Counted from the first letter of the stretch, positions 1 through 9,596 are shown. The stretch is 64,000 nt of DNA from Atopobacter sp. AH10 (GCF_003664595.1 NZ_QXPZ01000031.1:25298-89297); one strand, 5' to 3'. The notes: generated by a model from the sequence alone, not told the origin. Made by a program: numbers and translations.

Positions 1-1
1 T

Positions 2-799
2 GTGGTGATTGGTACGGGAGGATATGTTTGTGGACCAGTTCTTTTGGCGGCTAGTCAATTACACTATCCAAGCATTATCCATGAACAAAATAGCGTAGCA
101 GGGATTACCAACAAGTTCTTATCTCGCTTTGTTAGTCGTATTGCTATTTGCTTTGAAGATGTAGCCAAGGATTTTGGGTCATGTAAAGATAAGTTGGTCT
201 ATACGGGAAATCCTAGAGGGCAAGAAGTGATTGAACAAATAAAAGACTCCCTAGATCATCAAGGGGATAAAAAAGAAGTCTTGATATTTGGGGGGAGCCA
301 AGGCGCTGAAGCCATCAATACTGCTTTCTTGGAAGCTTATAAGGAACTGGCTAAAAGAAACTATCGAGTCACTTTAGTAACTGGTAAAAAACTTTACGAT
401 CAAGTGAAGGTAAATTTGACGGAAGATCTGAGAGACAATATAGAATTACTCCCTTATATAGACGATATGCCGGAAAAGCTTGCGAGATGTAATTTGATCG
501 TCTGCCGGGCAGGAGCGACAACTTTGACAGAAATTACGGCACTAGGTTTACCAAGTATTCTTATCCCTAGTCCTTATGTAACAGGGAATCATCAAGAGCA
601 CAATGCACTAAGTTTAGCGGAAAAAGGAGCTGCTGTTTTGATACGTGAGAGTGATTTGACTGGAGAGTTACTCTTAAAGGAAATGGACAGTATATTAAAT
701 GATCCTGTGTGTGAAAAAATGATGGCTCAGGCTGCCTATGACATGGGTGTAAGAAATGCTTCTGAACGAATTTTGGAGCTGATTGAAGGATTACTTTAA
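2..799 (+). CDS. murG: MurG, undecaprenyl-PP-MurNAc-pentapeptide GlcNAc transferase (5' end missing)
   Basis: Transfers GlcNAc from UDP-GlcNAc to lipid I to form lipid II at the inner face of the membrane. The visible 265 residues are the C-terminal three quarters of a protein usually near 360 residues; about 95 N-terminal residues lie before the window, and the GTG at position 2 is internal. The reading opens in the GTGGY region and HEQNS. The C-terminal UDP-GlcNAc-binding domain shows GGSQGA near 290-307 and the CRAGATTLTE...P...HQEHNA signature of the GT28 family. It heads the division cluster, as murG does in other Firmicutes, 226 bp before divIB. Identification is firm. Confidence 0.95.
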   Translation: MVIGTGGYVCGPVLLAASQLHYPSIIHEQNSVAGITNKFLSRFVSRIAICFEDVAKDFGSCKDKLVYTGNPRGQEVIEQIKDSLDHQGDKKEVLIFGGSQGAEAINTAFLEAYKELAKRNYRVTLVTGKKLYDQVKVNLTEDLRDNIELLPYIDDMPEKLARCNLIVCRAGATTLTEITALGLPSILIPSPYVTGNHQEHNALSLAEKGAAVLIRESDLTGELLLKEMDSILNDPVCEKMMAQAAYDMGVRNASERILELIEGLL

Positions 800-937
800 G
801 ATCACTAGCTTATAGAGAGTTGACGATAAAGTTCGAATGTAAGGGATATAAGATAGTTGTTTGTTACAAGAGCTAGCTGAGTAATTGAAAGGCCATGGGA
901 TGAGCAAGGCTAGACATAACTTTGGACTTAGTAGAAT

Positions 938-971
938 AGGTCCCTATAGACGACTAAAGCTATAGGGGCCT
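938..971 (+). terminator. Stem-loop between murG and divIB
   Basis: AGGTCCCTATA and TATAGGGGCCT can pair over 11 bp with one G-U pair around a 12-nt loop. There is only a weak T-rich stretch after it, so it may be a leaky terminator or a processing signal rather than a full stop. The rest of the 226-bp gap shows no coding sequence. Confidence 0.4.
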
Positions 972-1025
972 GTTATAGCTATTTTGCCCCTTGACTGATA
1001 TAGTGGGAAAGAGAAGGGAGTTTCC

Positions 1026-1760
1026 ATGAAAGGACGAATTGATTTTTTCTTATATCGCCTCTTGTTTTTCCTGATGGGGCTCACTGGCTTATATCTCTTA
1101 TCGCCTTTGGGTCAAATTCAGAGTGTTAAGGTTTCAGGAAATCATTTGATTTCAAGTCAAGCTATAGTGGAGCATATGGACATCAGAAAGGGAACAAGCC
1201 TAATCGATGCTTTTCTGCAAAGAAAGCACTTGGAAAATATGGCGCTCCAGACTTCTCCTCAACTTTTAGATGCGCAAGTTAAAATTTTTGTTGATGGGAA
1301 AGTTTATCTAAAAGTGGATGAAGCTAAGCCACTTGCGAGATGGAAGAGGGGCAAGAGATCTTTTTATGTGATGAAAAATGGTGAATTTCTACCTGGTCCA
1401 TCTCGGAATAATAACAAGTTATTGCCACTGATTAGAAGTGATTATCTACCGGATCAGGTCAAGGATATGTTGAAGGATTTGGATCGTTTGGATGATGAGA
1501 TCCGACAAGAAATTGCTGTGATCCGTTTTTCTAAAAAAAATGGTGATAAGGTTGACTTGTTAATGAACGATGGCCAACAAGTACTGGGTAAACGACAAGA
1601 TATTTTTAAGAAAATGGCCTACTATAAAGAGATGAAAGCCATCATCGGCTCAAAAAAAGGCTGGCTCAATTTAGAAGAAGGGGCCTATTTTAAAGCTCGT
1701 GGATCTAATAATTGGGAAGTTGTGGAGAATGATTGGGCAAAAAATGGTGAGGATAGGTAA
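1026..1760 (+). CDS. divIB: Cell division protein DivIB/FtsQ
   Basis: Bitopic septum protein that works with FtsL/DivIC and the FtsW-PBP complex. The 244 residues have a short cytoplasmic N-terminus, a single membrane segment at about residues 8-28, a POTRA-like segment beginning IQSVKVSGNHLIS, and an extracellular beta domain. The charged tail after residue 225 is probably flexible. The ATG follows a GAAGGGAG ribosome site. It lies between murG and ftsA, the usual place. The family is recognised from position, topology and the POTRA start; overall sequence conservation in this family is low. Confidence 0.9.
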   Translation: MKGRIDFFLYRLLFFLMGLTGLYLLSPLGQIQSVKVSGNHLISSQAIVEHMDIRKGTSLIDAFLQRKHLENMALQTSPQLLDAQVKIFVDGKVYLKVDEAKPLARWKRGKRSFYVMKNGEFLPGPSRNNNKLLPLIRSDYLPDQVKDMLKDLDRLDDEIRQEIAVIRFSKKNGDKVDLLMNDGQQVLGKRQDIFKKMAYYKEMKAIIGSKKGWLNLEEGAYFKARGSNNWEVVENDWAKNGEDR

Positions 1761-1774
1761 ATCTTAAGGCAAAT

Positions 1775-1783
1775 GCTATAATT
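1775..1783 (+). promoter_or_regulatory. Candidate ftsA promoter (extended -10)
   Basis: TGCTATAAT is a perfect extended -10 element just after the divIB stop and about 85 bp before ftsA. No good -35 is seen at 17 bp, which extended -10 promoters do not need. It would allow ftsAZ to be expressed apart from murG-divIB. Confidence 0.5.
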
Positions 1784-1868
1784 TCCCTCTGATTTTATGA
1801 TAAAATGGACGTGTATGGATTGAAAAAATATAAAGGAAAAATTGGAACATTAGGAGGGTTCGATTGAA

Positions 1869-3260
1869 ATGAATCAGCAACATATTTATGTTAGTTTAGA
1901 CATCGGAACCACTTCTATTAAAGTCGTCGTTGCGGAGTACGTCAAAGGACAAATTAATATTGTTGGAGTAGGTACCGAAGAAAGCCAAGGCTTGTCAAGA
2001 GGGGTCATCGTTGATATTGACGAAACTGTTGCCTCCATTAAGAGTGCAGTTCGCCAAGCTGAACAAAAATCTGGGATGAAAATTCGTCAGGCAGTTGTAG
2101 GCATTCCATCGAACCAAATTCAAATTGAAGCCTGCCACGGAATGATCGCAGTAGCTAATGATAATCGTGAGATTACGGACAAAGATGTCTTTAACGTTAT
2201 TGCGGCTGCAAAAGTTCGTTCAGTGGCGCCTGAACGGGATATTATTTCTGTTTTACCAGATGAATTTATTGTCGATGGTTTCGATGGTATCAAGGATCCA
2301 CGTGGCATGATAGGCGTTCGTTTGGAACTTCATGCCAAATTGGTTACAGGGCCTCGGACGATTATTCACAACATTAAACGCTGCGTTGAAAAAGCCGGCT
2401 TAACTTTAGTGGATTTAGTGGTTCAACCCATTGCAACTGCACAAGTTGCCTTAACTGAAGGAGAAAGAGAGTTTGGCACATTGCTTTTAGACATGGGTGG
2501 TGGACAAACGAGTGTTTCCGTTTTCCATGAACAACTCATGAAGTTCTCGTTTGTAGACCAAGAAGGTGGCGATTTTGTCACCAAGGATATCTCTATTATT
2601 TTGAACACTAGTCTGGACAATGCAGAACAAATTAAACGTGAATATGGCTATGCTGTATCAGCCGATAGCTCTTCAGAAGAATTTTTCCCAGTTGAAACAA
2701 TTGGAAAGAAAGAACCCATACGGGTGGATGAACATTATCTTTCCGAGATTATTGAAGCACGCTTATTGCAAACTTTCCAAACTATCAAGCGGGCTTTAGA
2801 AGAAGTCAATGCCTTAGATTTGCCTGGGGGAATGATAATTACCGGGGGAGCAGCTAGTTTGCCTGGAGTACTTCCTTTAGCCGAGGAAGTGTTCGGACTT
2901 ACTGTGAAACCATATATGCCAGATCAAATGGGGCTACGGCACCCATCCTATTCTAGCTCTCTAGGCTTAATTGCCTATAGTTGCCAATTAGGAGAAATTG
3001 ATCGGATTGCGCAAAAGTCTAATGCTCCTAAATCCATCACTGTTCAAGGAAGTGACCCAGTTAGTCTAAAGCTTCCAGAAAAAGGACAAGAGGAGTCAGC
3101 TAAGAATCTTAGAAAGCCAAGTCCGATTGCTAATAAAAGTAGTGCGCGTCAAATGAAGAAAACAAAAGCGCATGAAGAACAAGTCAGTGCTTTTTCCAAA
3201 AAATTACACGATTTTTGGAAACGTCTATCAGCTTTCTTTAAATCGCTAATGGAAGAGTAG
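1869..3260 (+). CDS. ftsA: Cell division protein FtsA
   Basis: Actin-like ATPase that tethers FtsZ to the membrane and recruits later division proteins. The N-terminal phosphate-binding loop is [18 protein letters not shown] (residues 7-24), followed by the SHS2 subdomain with the RGVIVDID motif, and a second phosphate loop [15 protein letters not shown] near residue 205. After residue about 375 there is a 60-residue Lys/Ser-rich linker, then a C-terminal amphipathic helix ([18 protein letters not shown]) expected to bind the membrane. Length 463 is slightly above the 420-440 typical of the family because of that linker. The ATG follows AGGAGGG. ftsZ starts 22 bp downstream, so the two are co-transcribed. 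Confidence 0.97.
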   Translation: MNQQHIYVSLDIGTTSIKVVVAEYVKGQINIVGVGTEESQGLSRGVIVDIDETVASIKSAVRQAEQKSGMKIRQAVVGIPSNQIQIEACHGMIAVANDNREITDKDVFNVIAAAKVRSVAPERDIISVLPDEFIVDGFDGIKDPRGMIGVRLELHAKLVTGPRTIIHNIKRCVEKAGLTLVDLVVQPIATAQVALTEGEREFGTLLLDMGGGQTSVSVFHEQLMKFSFVDQEGGDFVTKDISIILNTSLDNAEQIKREYGYAVSADSSSEEFFPVETIGKKEPIRVDEHYLSEIIEARLLQTFQTIKRALEEVNALDLPGGMIITGGAASLPGVLPLAEEVFGLTVKPYMPDQMGLRHPSYSSSLGLIAYSCQLGEIDRIAQKSNAPKSITVQGSDPVSLKLPEKGQEESAKNLRKPSPIANKSSARQMKKTKAHEEQVSAFSKKLHDFWKRLSAFFKSLMEE

Positions 3261-3282
3261 TAGGACATCTAGGAGGATAAAA

Positions 3283-4545
3283 ATGGAATATACTTTCGAT
3301 AATGCTATGGAAAATGGCGCAGTAATTAAAGTCATCGGTGTCGGGGGAGCAGGGAACAACGCTGTTAACCGAATGATCGATGAAGGTGTACAAGGCGTCG
3401 AATTTATCGTAGTGAATACAGATACCCAAGCCTTAAAAGGGGCAAAAGCTGAAACTAAAATTCAATTAGGACCTAAGTTGACAAAAGGTTTAGGGGCTGG
3501 CTCTGTTCCTGAAGTTGGTCGTAAAGCCGCTGAAGAAAGTGAAGAACAATTGAAGGAAGTCCTAAAAGGGGCTGACCTTATTTTTGTGACTGCTGGTATG
3601 GGTGGCGGTACAGGGACAGGTGCTGCACCGATTGTTGCCAAGTTAGCTAAAGAAGCTGGCGCTTTAACAGTTGGGGTTGTGACACGTCCTTTTAGCTTTG
3701 AAGGCCCTAAACGTGGTCGCTTCGCAGCTGAAGGTGTCCAAGCGATGAAGGAAAATGTGGATACTTTGGTTATCATTTCTAACAATCGTTTGTTGGAAAT
3801 TGTCGATAAGAAAACACCAATGTTGGAAGCTTTCCGTGAAGCCGATAATGTCCTTCGCCAAGGTGTTCAAGGGATATCTGATTTGATTACTGCTCCTGGT
3901 TATGTGAACTTAGACTTTGCTGATGTGAAGACTGTGATGAAAGATCAAGGGTCAGCCTTGATGGGTATTGGTATGGCTAGCGGTGAAAACCGGACAATTG
4001 AGGCCACTAAGAAGGCAATTTCTAGCCCATTATTAGAGGTTTCTATTGAAGGAGCTGAACAAATCCTCTTGAATATCGCTGGGGGACCAGATTTGACCTT
4101 GTTCGAAGCACAAGACGCCAGTGAGATTGTTGCTCAAGCATCCTCTACTGAAGCGAATATTATCTTTGGTACCTCTATTAACGAAAACCTTAACGATGAA
4201 GTTATTGTTACAGTTATTGCGACAGGTATTGATGAAGATAAACGTGCTGAAAAACGTAAATCTCCTGAAAAACGGCAAACACCTTTTGCCAGTCGTAACA
4301 CTATTGGCAATCAACCAGAAGCTTACAAAGAAAAGAAAGCTGTTAAACCAGTTAAAGAAGAAAAGAAAGAAAGCAAATTGTTCGGTGATTGGGATATCAA
4401 ACGTGAATCTACCCATAGAGAAAACCAAGACGTTGAAGTCAAGAGAGCTGGTTTTGACACCGACATGCCACGAGTAGAAGAACACCGTAGCAATGAAGAT
4501 GATGGGTTAGACACACCGCCTTTCTTTAGAAAACGGAATCGGTAA
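3283..4545 (+). CDS. ftsZ: Cell division protein FtsZ
   Basis: Tubulin-like GTPase that polymerises into the Z ring. The tubulin signature [10 protein letters not shown] is present near residue 107, the T7 catalytic loop region around [11 protein letters not shown] near 206, and a charged, poorly conserved linker from about 320 to 400. The C-terminal peptide [15 protein letters not shown] is the docking site for FtsA, SepF and EzrA, all of which are encoded in this window. The ATG follows AGGAGG. The 420-residue length is slightly long because of the linker. An 118-codon alternative-frame opening across the linker is only a by-product of its composition. Confidence 0.98.
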   Translation: MEYTFDNAMENGAVIKVIGVGGAGNNAVNRMIDEGVQGVEFIVVNTDTQALKGAKAETKIQLGPKLTKGLGAGSVPEVGRKAAEESEEQLKEVLKGADLIFVTAGMGGGTGTGAAPIVAKLAKEAGALTVGVVTRPFSFEGPKRGRFAAEGVQAMKENVDTLVIISNNRLLEIVDKKTPMLEAFREADNVLRQGVQGISDLITAPGYVNLDFADVKTVMKDQGSALMGIGMASGENRTIEATKKAISSPLLEVSIEGAEQILLNIAGGPDLTLFEAQDASEIVAQASSTEANIIFGTSINENLNDEVIVTVIATGIDEDKRAEKRKSPEKRQTPFASRNTIGNQPEAYKEKKAVKPVKEEKKESKLFGDWDIKRESTHRENQDVEVKRAGFDTDMPRVEEHRSNEDDGLDTPPFFRKRNR

Positions 4546-4550
4546 GCTTA

Positions 4551-4583
4551 GTGAAGGAGGTCTGGTCTCGGCCAGACCTTCAC
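4551..4583 (+). promoter_or_regulatory. Stem-loop between ftsZ and sepF
   Basis: GTGAAGG-agg-TCTGG pairs with CCAGA-CCTTCAC to give a 12-bp stem with a 3-nt bulge and a short loop. No T-run follows, so a full terminator is unlikely. A role in mRNA processing or in setting the high ftsZ to low sepF ratio is an inference. Confidence 0.45.
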
Positions 4584-4612
4584 TATTACTCAGATAAAGA
4601 AAGGATGGGATT

Positions 4613-5179
4613 ATGGGTCTTTTAGATTCACTAAAAAACTTTATGTTACAGCCTGAAGAAGATGGCTATGCTGATTATGATAATTATGAGGATGGGGACG
4701 AAGTTGTATCTAGTAATGAAGCCAAAGCTCAAGAAGAAGGTAGTCGGAGTCAAAAGACTTATCAAGCCTCCTTATCACAAGAACCCATAATGGCTGAAGA
4801 AACATACACTAGAAGAGAGAATCGGCAAGCTGTGCGCAGTGCACATGATGAAAAATATCTTAGTGATCGAGCCAATAGGGCAATTACGAATAAGCCGGTT
4901 TCAGTTATCCATGTGGTAGAACCAAGAGTTTATGATGATGAAATCAAGGAAATCGCAGAGGAATTAATTTCTGGCAAAGCGGTCATTATTAATTTTAATA
5001 AAGTAGATAGTAAAGATGCGCTTCAAATCGTTGATTTTATATCAGGTGTGACCTATGCCATTCGTGGGGATATGCAAAAAATTCGTGAAGGAATTTTTAT
5101 TGCCACCCCAGCTAGTTTAACTATAGAAGGCATACTTAAAGAACAAGAAAGCTTGAATCATTTCTTTTCAAGTCACTAA
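4613..5179 (+). CDS. sepF: Cell division protein SepF
   Basis: Membrane-binding, ring-forming FtsZ anchor that acts alongside FtsA. The first residues (MGLLDSLKNFML) form the amphipathic membrane helix. A disordered acidic/Gln/Ser linker runs to about residue 95, and the C-terminal SepF core (VIHVVEPRVYDDEIKEIAEEL through GIFIATP) binds the FtsZ tail. The ATG follows AAAGGATGGG. It sits directly after ftsZ and before yggT, the standard order in Firmicutes. The length of 188 residues is normal. Confidence 0.95.
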   Translation: MGLLDSLKNFMLQPEEDGYADYDNYEDGDEVVSSNEAKAQEEGSRSQKTYQASLSQEPIMAEETYTRRENRQAVRSAHDEKYLSDRANRAITNKPVSVIHVVEPRVYDDEIKEIAEELISGKAVIINFNKVDSKDALQIVDFISGVTYAIRGDMQKIREGIFIATPASLTIEGILKEQESLNHFFSSH

Positions 5180-5202
5180 TCACTAAAGTGAGGTGAAGTC
5201 AA

Positions 5203-5463
5203 ATGATGCATGTGCTATTAGCCCTGTATAAAATATTAGATCTATATAGTATAGTCTTGGTCGCCTATGCTCTTTTATCGTGGTTCCCAAATGCTAGAGA
5301 TTCTAAGCTGGGTATTTGGATAGATAAACTGTGTGAACCAGTAATGGAGGTATTTGATCGAATGATCCCGTCATTCGGTGGGGTGAGTTTTTCTGTACTA
5401 GCAGCAGTTTTATTCATTCAGTTAGCTCAGAAGGGTATACTCGTTTTATTAGCAAAAATGTAG
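5203..5463 (+). CDS. YggT/YlmG family membrane protein
   Basis: Small membrane protein of 86 residues with two hydrophobic segments (about 3-22 and 60-82) separated by a loop containing the family pattern LSWFPNARDS...EPVMEVFDRMIPSFGGVSFS. YggT proteins sit between sepF and ylmH in most Gram-positive genomes; a role in membrane or nucleoid distribution has been proposed but is not settled. The ATG follows a GAGGTGA site. The stop is 9 bp from ylmH, which indicates one transcript. Confidence 0.9.
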   Translation: MMHVLLALYKILDLYSIVLVAYALLSWFPNARDSKLGIWIDKLCEPVMEVFDRMIPSFGGVSFSVLAAVLFIQLAQKGILVLLAKM

Positions 5464-5472
5464 AGGCGTTTT

Positions 5473-6261
5473 ATGGATCCAGATATTTTACAGCACTTTA
5501 AACCAGAAGAAGAAATCTTTCTTGACCGTATCGATGAATTGAGGGGGCAAGTTTTGGATCGTTATGCCCCAGTGTTAACTGGTTTTTTAGATCCACGTCA
5601 ACAGTTTATTGCCCGCTCAATTATTGGCTATGATGGGGAAGTTCGATTGGCCTTTGAGGGGGGCTATAATGATAGTGAAAGGAAGAGAGCGATTCTCTTT
5701 CCCTCTTACTTTAGACCAGAAACAGAAGATTACCAATTGAACTTATTGGATATTTCCTATGCTAAAAAGTTTGGGGAACTTTCACATCCGCAAATTCTGG
5801 GGGCTCTCTTAAATACAGGAATTGATCGAAAGTATATTGGAGATATTTTATCTGATGGAGAGAACTGGCAAATAGTAATTGATCAAACAATTTGCCCTTT
5901 TGTAATGCAAGAAGCAACAAAAATTGGTAAAATGAAGGTTAAGTATGCTATTCGTCCATTAACAGAAGTGATCTTACCAAAAGATTTTTGGGAGCTTATA
6001 GAGGTGACTGTGACTAGCTTGCGATTAGATTCTGTTATCAGCGCTGGCTTTCATGTGTCTCGTCAAAGAGCTAAAAACCTTGTACAGCAAGGAAAAGTGC
6101 GAGTTAATTGGATGGAAACAGAACGAGTAGATGCAATGCTTGCTTTAATGGATATCGTGTCAATTAGGGGCTTAGGTCGCTTACAACTTCGCCAAATAAG
6201 AGGTCGAAGCAAAAAAGATCGTATCCATATCACATTGGGTTTATTAGAGAGAAATAAGTAG
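5473..6261 (+). CDS. ylmH: YlmH family S4-domain RNA-binding protein
   Basis: YlmH proteins bind RNA through an S4 domain and in recent work are linked to rescue of stalled ribosomes. Here the 262 residues have an N-terminal globular part (PRQQFIARSIIG..., a segment typical of the family) and an S4 domain from about residue 180 (SLRLDSVISAGFHVSRQRAKNLV...GKVRVNW). The start is preceded by only a weak GAGGCG element, and the gene begins 9 bp after yggT, so translation may be coupled. It is followed 14 bp later by divIVA, the conserved arrangement. Confidence 0.92.
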   Translation: MDPDILQHFKPEEEIFLDRIDELRGQVLDRYAPVLTGFLDPRQQFIARSIIGYDGEVRLAFEGGYNDSERKRAILFPSYFRPETEDYQLNLLDISYAKKFGELSHPQILGALLNTGIDRKYIGDILSDGENWQIVIDQTICPFVMQEATKIGKMKVKYAIRPLTEVILPKDFWELIEVTVTSLRLDSVISAGFHVSRQRAKNLVQQGKVRVNWMETERVDAMLALMDIVSIRGLGRLQLRQIRGRSKKDRIHITLGLLERNK

Positions 6262-6275
6262 AAGGGGAGACAGTG

Positions 6276-7514
6276 ATGAGTTTGACACCATTAGACATCC
6301 ATAATAAAGAGTTCTCTGTTCGTTTACGGGGTTACGACCAACAACAGGTGAATGATTACCTAGATGAAATTATTCGTGAATTTGAAAATCTTCTCATGAA
6401 GCAAGAGGAAATGGAGAAGAAAATTCAATTTAACGAAGAAAAGATTGCCCATTTCCATGGCATTCAAGAAACCTTAAACAAATCGATTATTGTGGCACAA
6501 GATGCTGCAGATCGTCTCAAACAAAATGCGAACAAAGAAGCAGAAATGATTATTTTTGAAGCAGAACGTGTAGCCGATAAAATTTTGAAAGACGCTGCTC
6601 GTCAAGCGACAAAGATTAATCGCGAAACTGACGCTCTTCAACGTGATAGTCGTGTCTTCCGTCAAAAAGTACAGTTAATGATTGAAACTCAATTAGAGAT
6701 GATCAAGAGTGAAGAATGGGACAAATTATTAAATAACAGTCAAGGCCCTGAAGTTATTGCGCCTACCGTAAAAGAGGTTATGGATGATCGTAAACGACGG
6801 GTTAAGGAAATGTCTAAAGAACAACGGCGTGAAGAAGTGCAAATGATGCGTAAGTCTCATGGTATGAATCCGGCAGTTGAAGACTTGACACAAACTAAAG
6901 CCTTTAAGCCATTATCTGATGAGCAAATCAAACGAGCTCATGTGCATCAAACGACCACTTTTGAAACCTTTCATCCTGAAAAGAAAGTCTTAGGTGAAGC
7001 TGTTGAAGATAAAAAGGCTAAAAGTCCTAGCCCAAAATTGGGGGAAACGCAAAAAATTACTCCAGTTAAAGAGCAAAAGCATGAAAAAGATAACTTTGAA
7101 GCAACAACTCCTTTGAAAGGGAAAGCTGTTGAAGAAAAAGCTCCTGAAGCTAAAGCAGCTACTGCCTCTGCACCAGTTGAGATGAAAGAAAAAACAATTA
7201 TTACCGATGATGCTACTATTCAAATAGGTCAAAAGAAAGATGCTCCAATTCTAGCTAAGGAAGAAGAGGCAAGTCAGCCTAAAGAAGAGAAAAATGAAAC
7301 TCCTCAAGTAGCTCCCTCAGTAGAAGAAAAAGCAGATGATTGGAAAGATTCCACTCAACGGATAAGAGTCCGCTCTGAAGGGGAAGCTTTGAAACAACGT
7401 CTAGCTGAACGCCAAGGGAAAGCAGAAGCTGGTAAGCCACTAGCAGGGGCTAAACGTCCACGTGTCATTCACTCTAATCAAGAATTTACTTTTGAATTAC
7501 CGGATGATGAATAA
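6276..7514 (+). CDS. divIVA: DivIVA, polar/septal coiled-coil protein with long tail
   Basis: Senses curved membrane at septum and poles and recruits partners. The N-terminal lipid-binding domain reads MSLTPLDIHNKEFSVRLRGY, followed by coiled coil to about residue 165. I chose the ATG at 6276 rather than the GTG one codon earlier because it gives the family N-terminus and better spacing from GGGGAGA. The protein is 412 residues, whereas most DivIVA proteins are 160-280; the extra part (residues about 170-400) is a Lys/Glu/Ala/Pro-rich, probably disordered tail. It ends with a short conserved-looking segment, HSNQEFTFELPDDE. Last gene of the division cluster. Confidence 0.95.
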   Translation: MSLTPLDIHNKEFSVRLRGYDQQQVNDYLDEIIREFENLLMKQEEMEKKIQFNEEKIAHFHGIQETLNKSIIVAQDAADRLKQNANKEAEMIIFEAERVADKILKDAARQATKINRETDALQRDSRVFRQKVQLMIETQLEMIKSEEWDKLLNNSQGPEVIAPTVKEVMDDRKRRVKEMSKEQRREEVQMMRKSHGMNPAVEDLTQTKAFKPLSDEQIKRAHVHQTTTFETFHPEKKVLGEAVEDKKAKSPSPKLGETQKITPVKEQKHEKDNFEATTPLKGKAVEEKAPEAKAATASAPVEMKEKTIITDDATIQIGQKKDAPILAKEEEASQPKEEKNETPQVAPSVEEKADDWKDSTQRIRVRSEGEALKQRLAERQGKAEAGKPLAGAKRPRVIHSNQEFTFELPDDE

Positions 7515-7546
7515 AGTTATCACAGAATGTTCGGTCAGAAATAAAT

Positions 7547-7581
7547 AAAAAAAGCTTCCATCCAGATGGATGGGAGCTTTT
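7547..7581 (+). terminator. Bidirectional terminator after divIVA
   Basis: A-rich start, stem GCTTCCATCC / GGATGGGAGC with AGAT loop, then TTTT. The A-run on the left makes it usable from the minus strand too, where it ends the FMN reductase gene. Confidence 0.88.
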
Positions 7582-7592
7582 CCTATGTGTCA

Positions 7593-8162
7593 TTAAGCTT
7601 TAGGATTTTTTTCGATTAAAGCTTCGAATTTCTTGATGTAGTTAGAAACAAATTCTGTAGTAGATTCTTTTGTGAACTGACCATCGCCCACTAATTGGTT
7701 GGAATGACCTAGGAATACTTCCGGTTGTTGAATAGTTGGCATAGTAAAGTAAGAAAGAGCAAGGCGAAGGTTCTTTTGAGAAGAGTAACCTCCCATAGCG
7801 CCAACAGAATGGCTAATAATAGCGACAGGTGTATTAGTCCAAGCAACGTCCCCATTTGGTTTAGAGCCAACATCTACAGCATTTTTCAAGCATGCTGGGA
7901 TAGTCCGATTGTTTTCAGGTGTTACAAATAAGACACCGCTAGCATCCTTAATGCTTTGACGAAAACTCTTGTAAACTTCTGGTAATGGGAAATCAGTTTC
8001 ATCAGGATTATCATAGTCAGCGTTATAGAGTGGCAAATCTCTAATTTCTAAGATTTCAGGATCGAAGTCTTCAGAAAAGAAAGATTGGCAAATTTTAGCA
8101 ATTTTTCTAGCGATAGATTCCTTGCGTAATGATCCAACAAGAATAACAACTTTTTTAGACAT
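7593..8162 (-). CDS. NADPH-dependent FMN reductase family protein
   Basis: Flavodoxin-fold oxidoreductase of the FMN_red family (chromate/azo/quinone reductase group). The N-terminal phosphate-binding loop is LVGSLRKESIARK (residues 8-20), and the family segment around residue 80 reads VTPENNRTIPACLKNAVD where relatives have PEYN-S-P--LKN--D. The 189-residue length is usual. Monocistronic, oriented against divIVA and sharing its terminator. Substrate cannot be told from sequence; detoxification of quinones or redox dyes is the common role. Confidence 0.85.
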   Translation of the reverse strand: MSKKVVILVGSLRKESIARKIAKICQSFFSEDFDPEILEIRDLPLYNADYDNPDETDFPLPEVYKSFRQSIKDASGVLFVTPENNRTIPACLKNAVDVGSKPNGDVAWTNTPVAIISHSVGAMGGYSSQKNLRLALSYFTMPTIQQPEVFLGHSNQLVGDGQFTKESTTEFVSNYIKKFEALIEKNPKA

Positions 8163-8223
8163 AAGGCTAGTCTCCTTCTTTTTATAGTCTTCAGTAAAAT
8201 GAATTCACTGATGGATTAATTTT

Positions 8224-8252
8224 ATTGTATCTTGGCAATTACATGGGGTCAA
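8224..8252 (-). promoter_or_regulatory. Promoter of the FMN reductase gene
   Basis: On the minus strand TTGACC, 17-bp spacer, TACAAT, placed about 60 bp before the ATG. Both boxes are near consensus. Confidence 0.65.
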
Positions 8253-8445
8253 CCGATATGCAAGTCTGGCTGAATGAAAGGCTAATTAAGAGGGAAGGCA
8301 AGTCTAGCTTAGATAAGGACTATAGATAAAAAAGTATAATCAAACTCAAAAAAATTTTGACTGTTTAAAAAATTATTGGAAGGTAATTTTTTTATTAAAA
8401 AGTGGTAAATTTAAAGATAATTGCCCATCCTTTGCCGGATATCCC

Positions 8446-8474
8446 TTGTAAAAAACCGTAATTTTGGCTATACT
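8446..8474 (+). promoter_or_regulatory. Promoter of ornithine carbamoyltransferase gene
   Basis: TTGTAA, 17-bp spacer, TATACT, about 90 bp before the start codon. The 404-bp gap between the two divergent genes (8163-8566) otherwise holds AT-rich sequence with no ORF; I could not identify a convincing ARG box. Confidence 0.5.
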
Positions 8475-8566
8475 TAAAGCGTTGACATATAGTAGAGGTA
8501 CAGAAATGTAAACCCTTCCTCTTCTTGAGTCGCATCTAAAAGCAACCATTTAAGGAGGAAATATTG

Positions 8567-9565
8567 ATGCAAAACTTACGTAACCGGAACTTTTTGACCT
8601 TGCAAGATTTCACTAAGAAAGAAATTTTATTCTTATTGGACTTGGCAGCAGATTTAAAGAAGGCCAAATATCTAGGAACTGAACAACCACGTTTGAAGGG
8701 TAAAAACATTGCTTTAATTTTCGAAAAAGCCTCTACACGTACTCGTTGCTCTTTTGAAGTCGCTGCTTTTGACCAAGGCGCTCATGTGACTTATTTAGGC
8801 CCAACAGGTAGCCAAATGGGTACTAAGGAAACAGCTAAAGACACAGCTCGTGTACTTGGTGGGATGTACGATGGGATTGAATATCGTGGCTTCTCTCAAA
8901 AGACAGTAGAAGAATTAGCCGAATTTTCTGGTGTTCCAGTATGGAATGGCTTGACTGATGCTGACCACCCAACACAAGTTTTAGCTGACTTCTTAACAGC
9001 TAAAGAAGTTTTGAAGAAACCTTACGAAGAAATTAACTTTACTTATGTAGGGGATGGCCGTAACAATGTGGCTAATGCTTTGATGATCGGGGCTTCTATT
9101 ATGGGGATGACTTTCCATTTGGTATGTCCAGATGCTTTGCGTCCAGAAGATGAACTTCTAGCTAAATGCCAATCTTACGCTGAAAAATCAGGCGGTTCTA
9201 TCTTAATCACTTCTGACATTGAAGAAGGGGTTAAAGGCTCTGATGTCCTTTACACTGACGTGTGGGTATCTATGGGTGAACCTGATGAAGTATGGAAAGA
9301 ACGTCTTGAATTGTTAGAACCTTATCGTGTAACGAAAGAAATGCTTGAATTAACAGGCAACAAGAACGTTATTTTCGAACACTGCCTACCAAGCTTCCAC
9401 AATACTGATACGAAGATTGGGAAACAAATCTTTGAAAAATATGGCATCTCTGAAATGGAAGTTACCGATGAAGTCTTCGAAAGCGAACACTCTGTAGTCT
9501 TCCAAGAAGCTGAAAACCGTATGCATACGATTAAGGCTGTAATGGTTGCTACTTTAGGGGACTAA
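8567..9565 (+). CDS. argF: Ornithine carbamoyltransferase
   Basis: Interconverts carbamoyl phosphate + ornithine and citrulline + phosphate. The carbamoyl-phosphate loop STRTR (in [15 protein letters not shown]), DADHPTQ, and the HCLP ornithine/catalytic loop are all present, so the active site is intact. I place the start at the ATG at 8567, 7 nt after AAGGAGGA; the TTG just before it is too close. The 332-residue length and the opening [15 protein letters not shown] resemble catabolic ArcB enzymes as much as biosynthetic ArgF. No arcA, arcC or arg genes adjoin it, so the direction in vivo is unclear. It has its own promoter and terminator. Confidence 0.93.
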   Translation: MQNLRNRNFLTLQDFTKKEILFLLDLAADLKKAKYLGTEQPRLKGKNIALIFEKASTRTRCSFEVAAFDQGAHVTYLGPTGSQMGTKETAKDTARVLGGMYDGIEYRGFSQKTVEELAEFSGVPVWNGLTDADHPTQVLADFLTAKEVLKKPYEEINFTYVGDGRNNVANALMIGASIMGMTFHLVCPDALRPEDELLAKCQSYAEKSGGSILITSDIEEGVKGSDVLYTDVWVSMGEPDEVWKERLELLEPYRVTKEMLELTGNKNVIFEHCLPSFHNTDTKIGKQIFEKYGISEMEVTDEVFESEHSVVFQEAENRMHTIKAVMVATLGD

Positions 9566-9596
9566 CCAGTTCCACTTTAATTAAGCATAAAATAAA

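Noticed and set aside
4121..4477. 118-codon plus-strand frame inside ftsZ
   Set aside because: Alternative frame of the Lys/Glu-rich FtsZ linker, without start signals.
7725..7931. 68-codon plus-strand frame opposite the FMN reductase gene
   Set aside because: Antisense shadow with no ribosome site or homology.
8270..8440. ArgR (ARG box) sites before the ornithine carbamoyltransferase gene
   Set aside because: AT-rich sequence gives only loose matches; none is palindromic enough to claim.
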